In this document: piece by piece, positions 45,112 to 45,397 of the stretch
Numbering within the stretch: position 1 is the first letter of the stretch
Layout of the letters: the number at the start of each line of letters is the position of its first letter
Assembly: GCA_035656635.1 (NCBI GenBank)
Contig: DASRSD010000104.1
Span: 1-45,397, forward strand
Direction of reading: 5' to 3'
Source of the DNA: Pirellulales bacterium
GTDB taxonomy: Bacteria > Planctomycetota > Planctomycetia > Pirellulales > JADZDJ01
DNA length: 45,397 nucleotides
Program-made: the position numbers and the translations under genes
Notes under the pieces: model-generated
Database searches by the model: none
The model's input: the letters and a program-made list of their open reading frames with translations, nothing else
Told to the model about the DNA's origin: nothing

Positions 45112-45130
45112 CCGGGCATGACATGCCCGG
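45112..45130. repeat. 19-bp perfect palindrome
   Basis: CCGGGCATG-a-CATGCCCGG. It lies about 120 bases upstream of the last gene and could act as a hairpin or belong to the same repetitive element. Confidence 0.5.
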
Positions 45131-45247
45131 ACCTGGTAGTCCAATTGTCCGACGGGCACCGTCGAGCCATGTGCGAATTTGTCACTTCCATAAAAACTCC
45201 ACATTGGCCCCGGCGGCAATATGTCGGCAATCGGCTGCACACTACGC

Positions 45248-45253
45248 TATAAT
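45248..45253 (+). promoter_or_regulatory. -10 hexamer of the last gene, possible leaderless mRNA
   Basis: A perfect TATAAT ends 6 bases before the ATG at 45260, so transcription would begin at or next to the start codon. No good -35 hexamer and no ribosome site are visible. Confidence 0.4.
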
Positions 45254-45259
45254 GCCGAA

Positions 45260-45397
45260 ATGAAACTCGCGGGCGGCTGTCTAATTGTGCTCGCTGTGCT
45301 GACCACATTGATGATCCTGGAAGAATTAGCACTTGCAGCGCATCGGAATCCGGTCGGCTTCAGTGAATACCTGCGGACGTTTTTTGGATATTGGTGG
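45260..45397 (+). CDS. N-terminal part of an unidentified exported or membrane protein (partial)
   Basis: 46 codons up to the window edge, beginning MKLAGGCLIVLAVLTTLMIL, a hydrophobic signal or anchor helix, then EELALAAHRNPVGFSEYLRTFFGYWW. Too short for family assignment. Confidence 0.5.
   Translation, partial: MKLAGGCLIVLAVLTTLMILEELALAAHRNPVGFSEYLRTFFGYWW

Larger units (their letters stand above)
44569..45259. other. 691-base repeat-rich intergenic region
   Basis: No gene is supported. Reading left to right it holds the heptamer repeat (44610-44672), an AT-rich 17-bp palindrome (44870-44886), a G+C hairpin (44928-44945), a REP-like hairpin (45025-45045) and a 19-bp palindrome (45112-45130). 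Confidence 0.5.

Noticed and set aside
1-45397. CRISPR arrays, tRNA/rRNA genes, insertion sequences, prophage
   Set aside because: No regularly spaced repeats, no recognisable RNA genes and no transposase or phage genes were seen on either strand.

Overview
The window looks like a chromosome segment of a planctomycete, probably of the Pirellulales type. The evidence is a set of family hallmarks: three prepilin-like DUF1559 proteins (FTLVELL/FTLIELL, H-x-G-G...DGSVH), an N-terminal LEPRRLL tag on a secreted protease, type I dockerin repeats without any cohesin, many PEP-CTERM sorting tails (VPEP + membrane helix + Arg/Lys), and a LacI/AraC hybrid XylR. No rRNA, tRNA, CRISPR array, transposase or prophage gene was seen.

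Layout. 1-7.7 kb is mostly housekeeping or miscellaneous: the tail of a membrane protein, a large secreted sedolisin (S53) protease, a YihY/BrkB membrane protein, a small Cys/Pro-rich exported protein, PyrF, and a sulfotransferase next to a class IV aminotransferase. 7.7-12.2 kb holds three secreted PEP-CTERM proteins on the minus strand (a BNR-type protein with a dockerin, then two that share an almost identical ~105-bp 5' leader). 12.6-14.2 kb is a DUF1559 + lipoprotein cassette.

14.6-27.6 kb is a glucuronoxylan utilisation locus: CE15 glucuronoyl esterase, XylR, surface GH10 xylanase (dockerin + PEP-CTERM), Tat-type GH67 alpha-glucuronidase, classical GH10 xylanase, GPH-family sugar/cation symporter and a GH3 enzyme without signal peptide, followed by an exported malectin-like protein. 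28.5-30.8 kb is a second DUF1559 cassette with two tandem paralogous lipoproteins. 31-40 kb holds two PEP-CTERM proteins, a second surface GH10 xylanase, and a 1164-residue secreted protein that joins three esterase modules: CE7-like acetyl xylan esterase, CE15 glucuronoyl esterase and a GDSL/SGNH hydrolase. 40.2-44.6 kb carries a third DUF1559 protein overlapping a HEAT-repeat lipoprotein, a small membrane protein and RecG. The right end is a repeat-rich intergenic region and the start of an unidentified gene.

Inferred pathway: surface-anchored xylanases cut the chain; the esterases remove acetyl groups and break glucuronoyl (lignin-carbohydrate) esters; GH67 removes (methyl)glucuronic acid from chain ends; the symporter imports short products; GH3 finishes hydrolysis in the cytoplasm; XylR senses xylose. 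The most noteworthy signals are the tri-modular esterase, a promoter-operator cassette shared by the second xylanase and its neighbouring dockerin protein, and AraC-type direct repeats upstream of xylR. All functional statements are homology judgements from reading the translated sequence; no searches were run.
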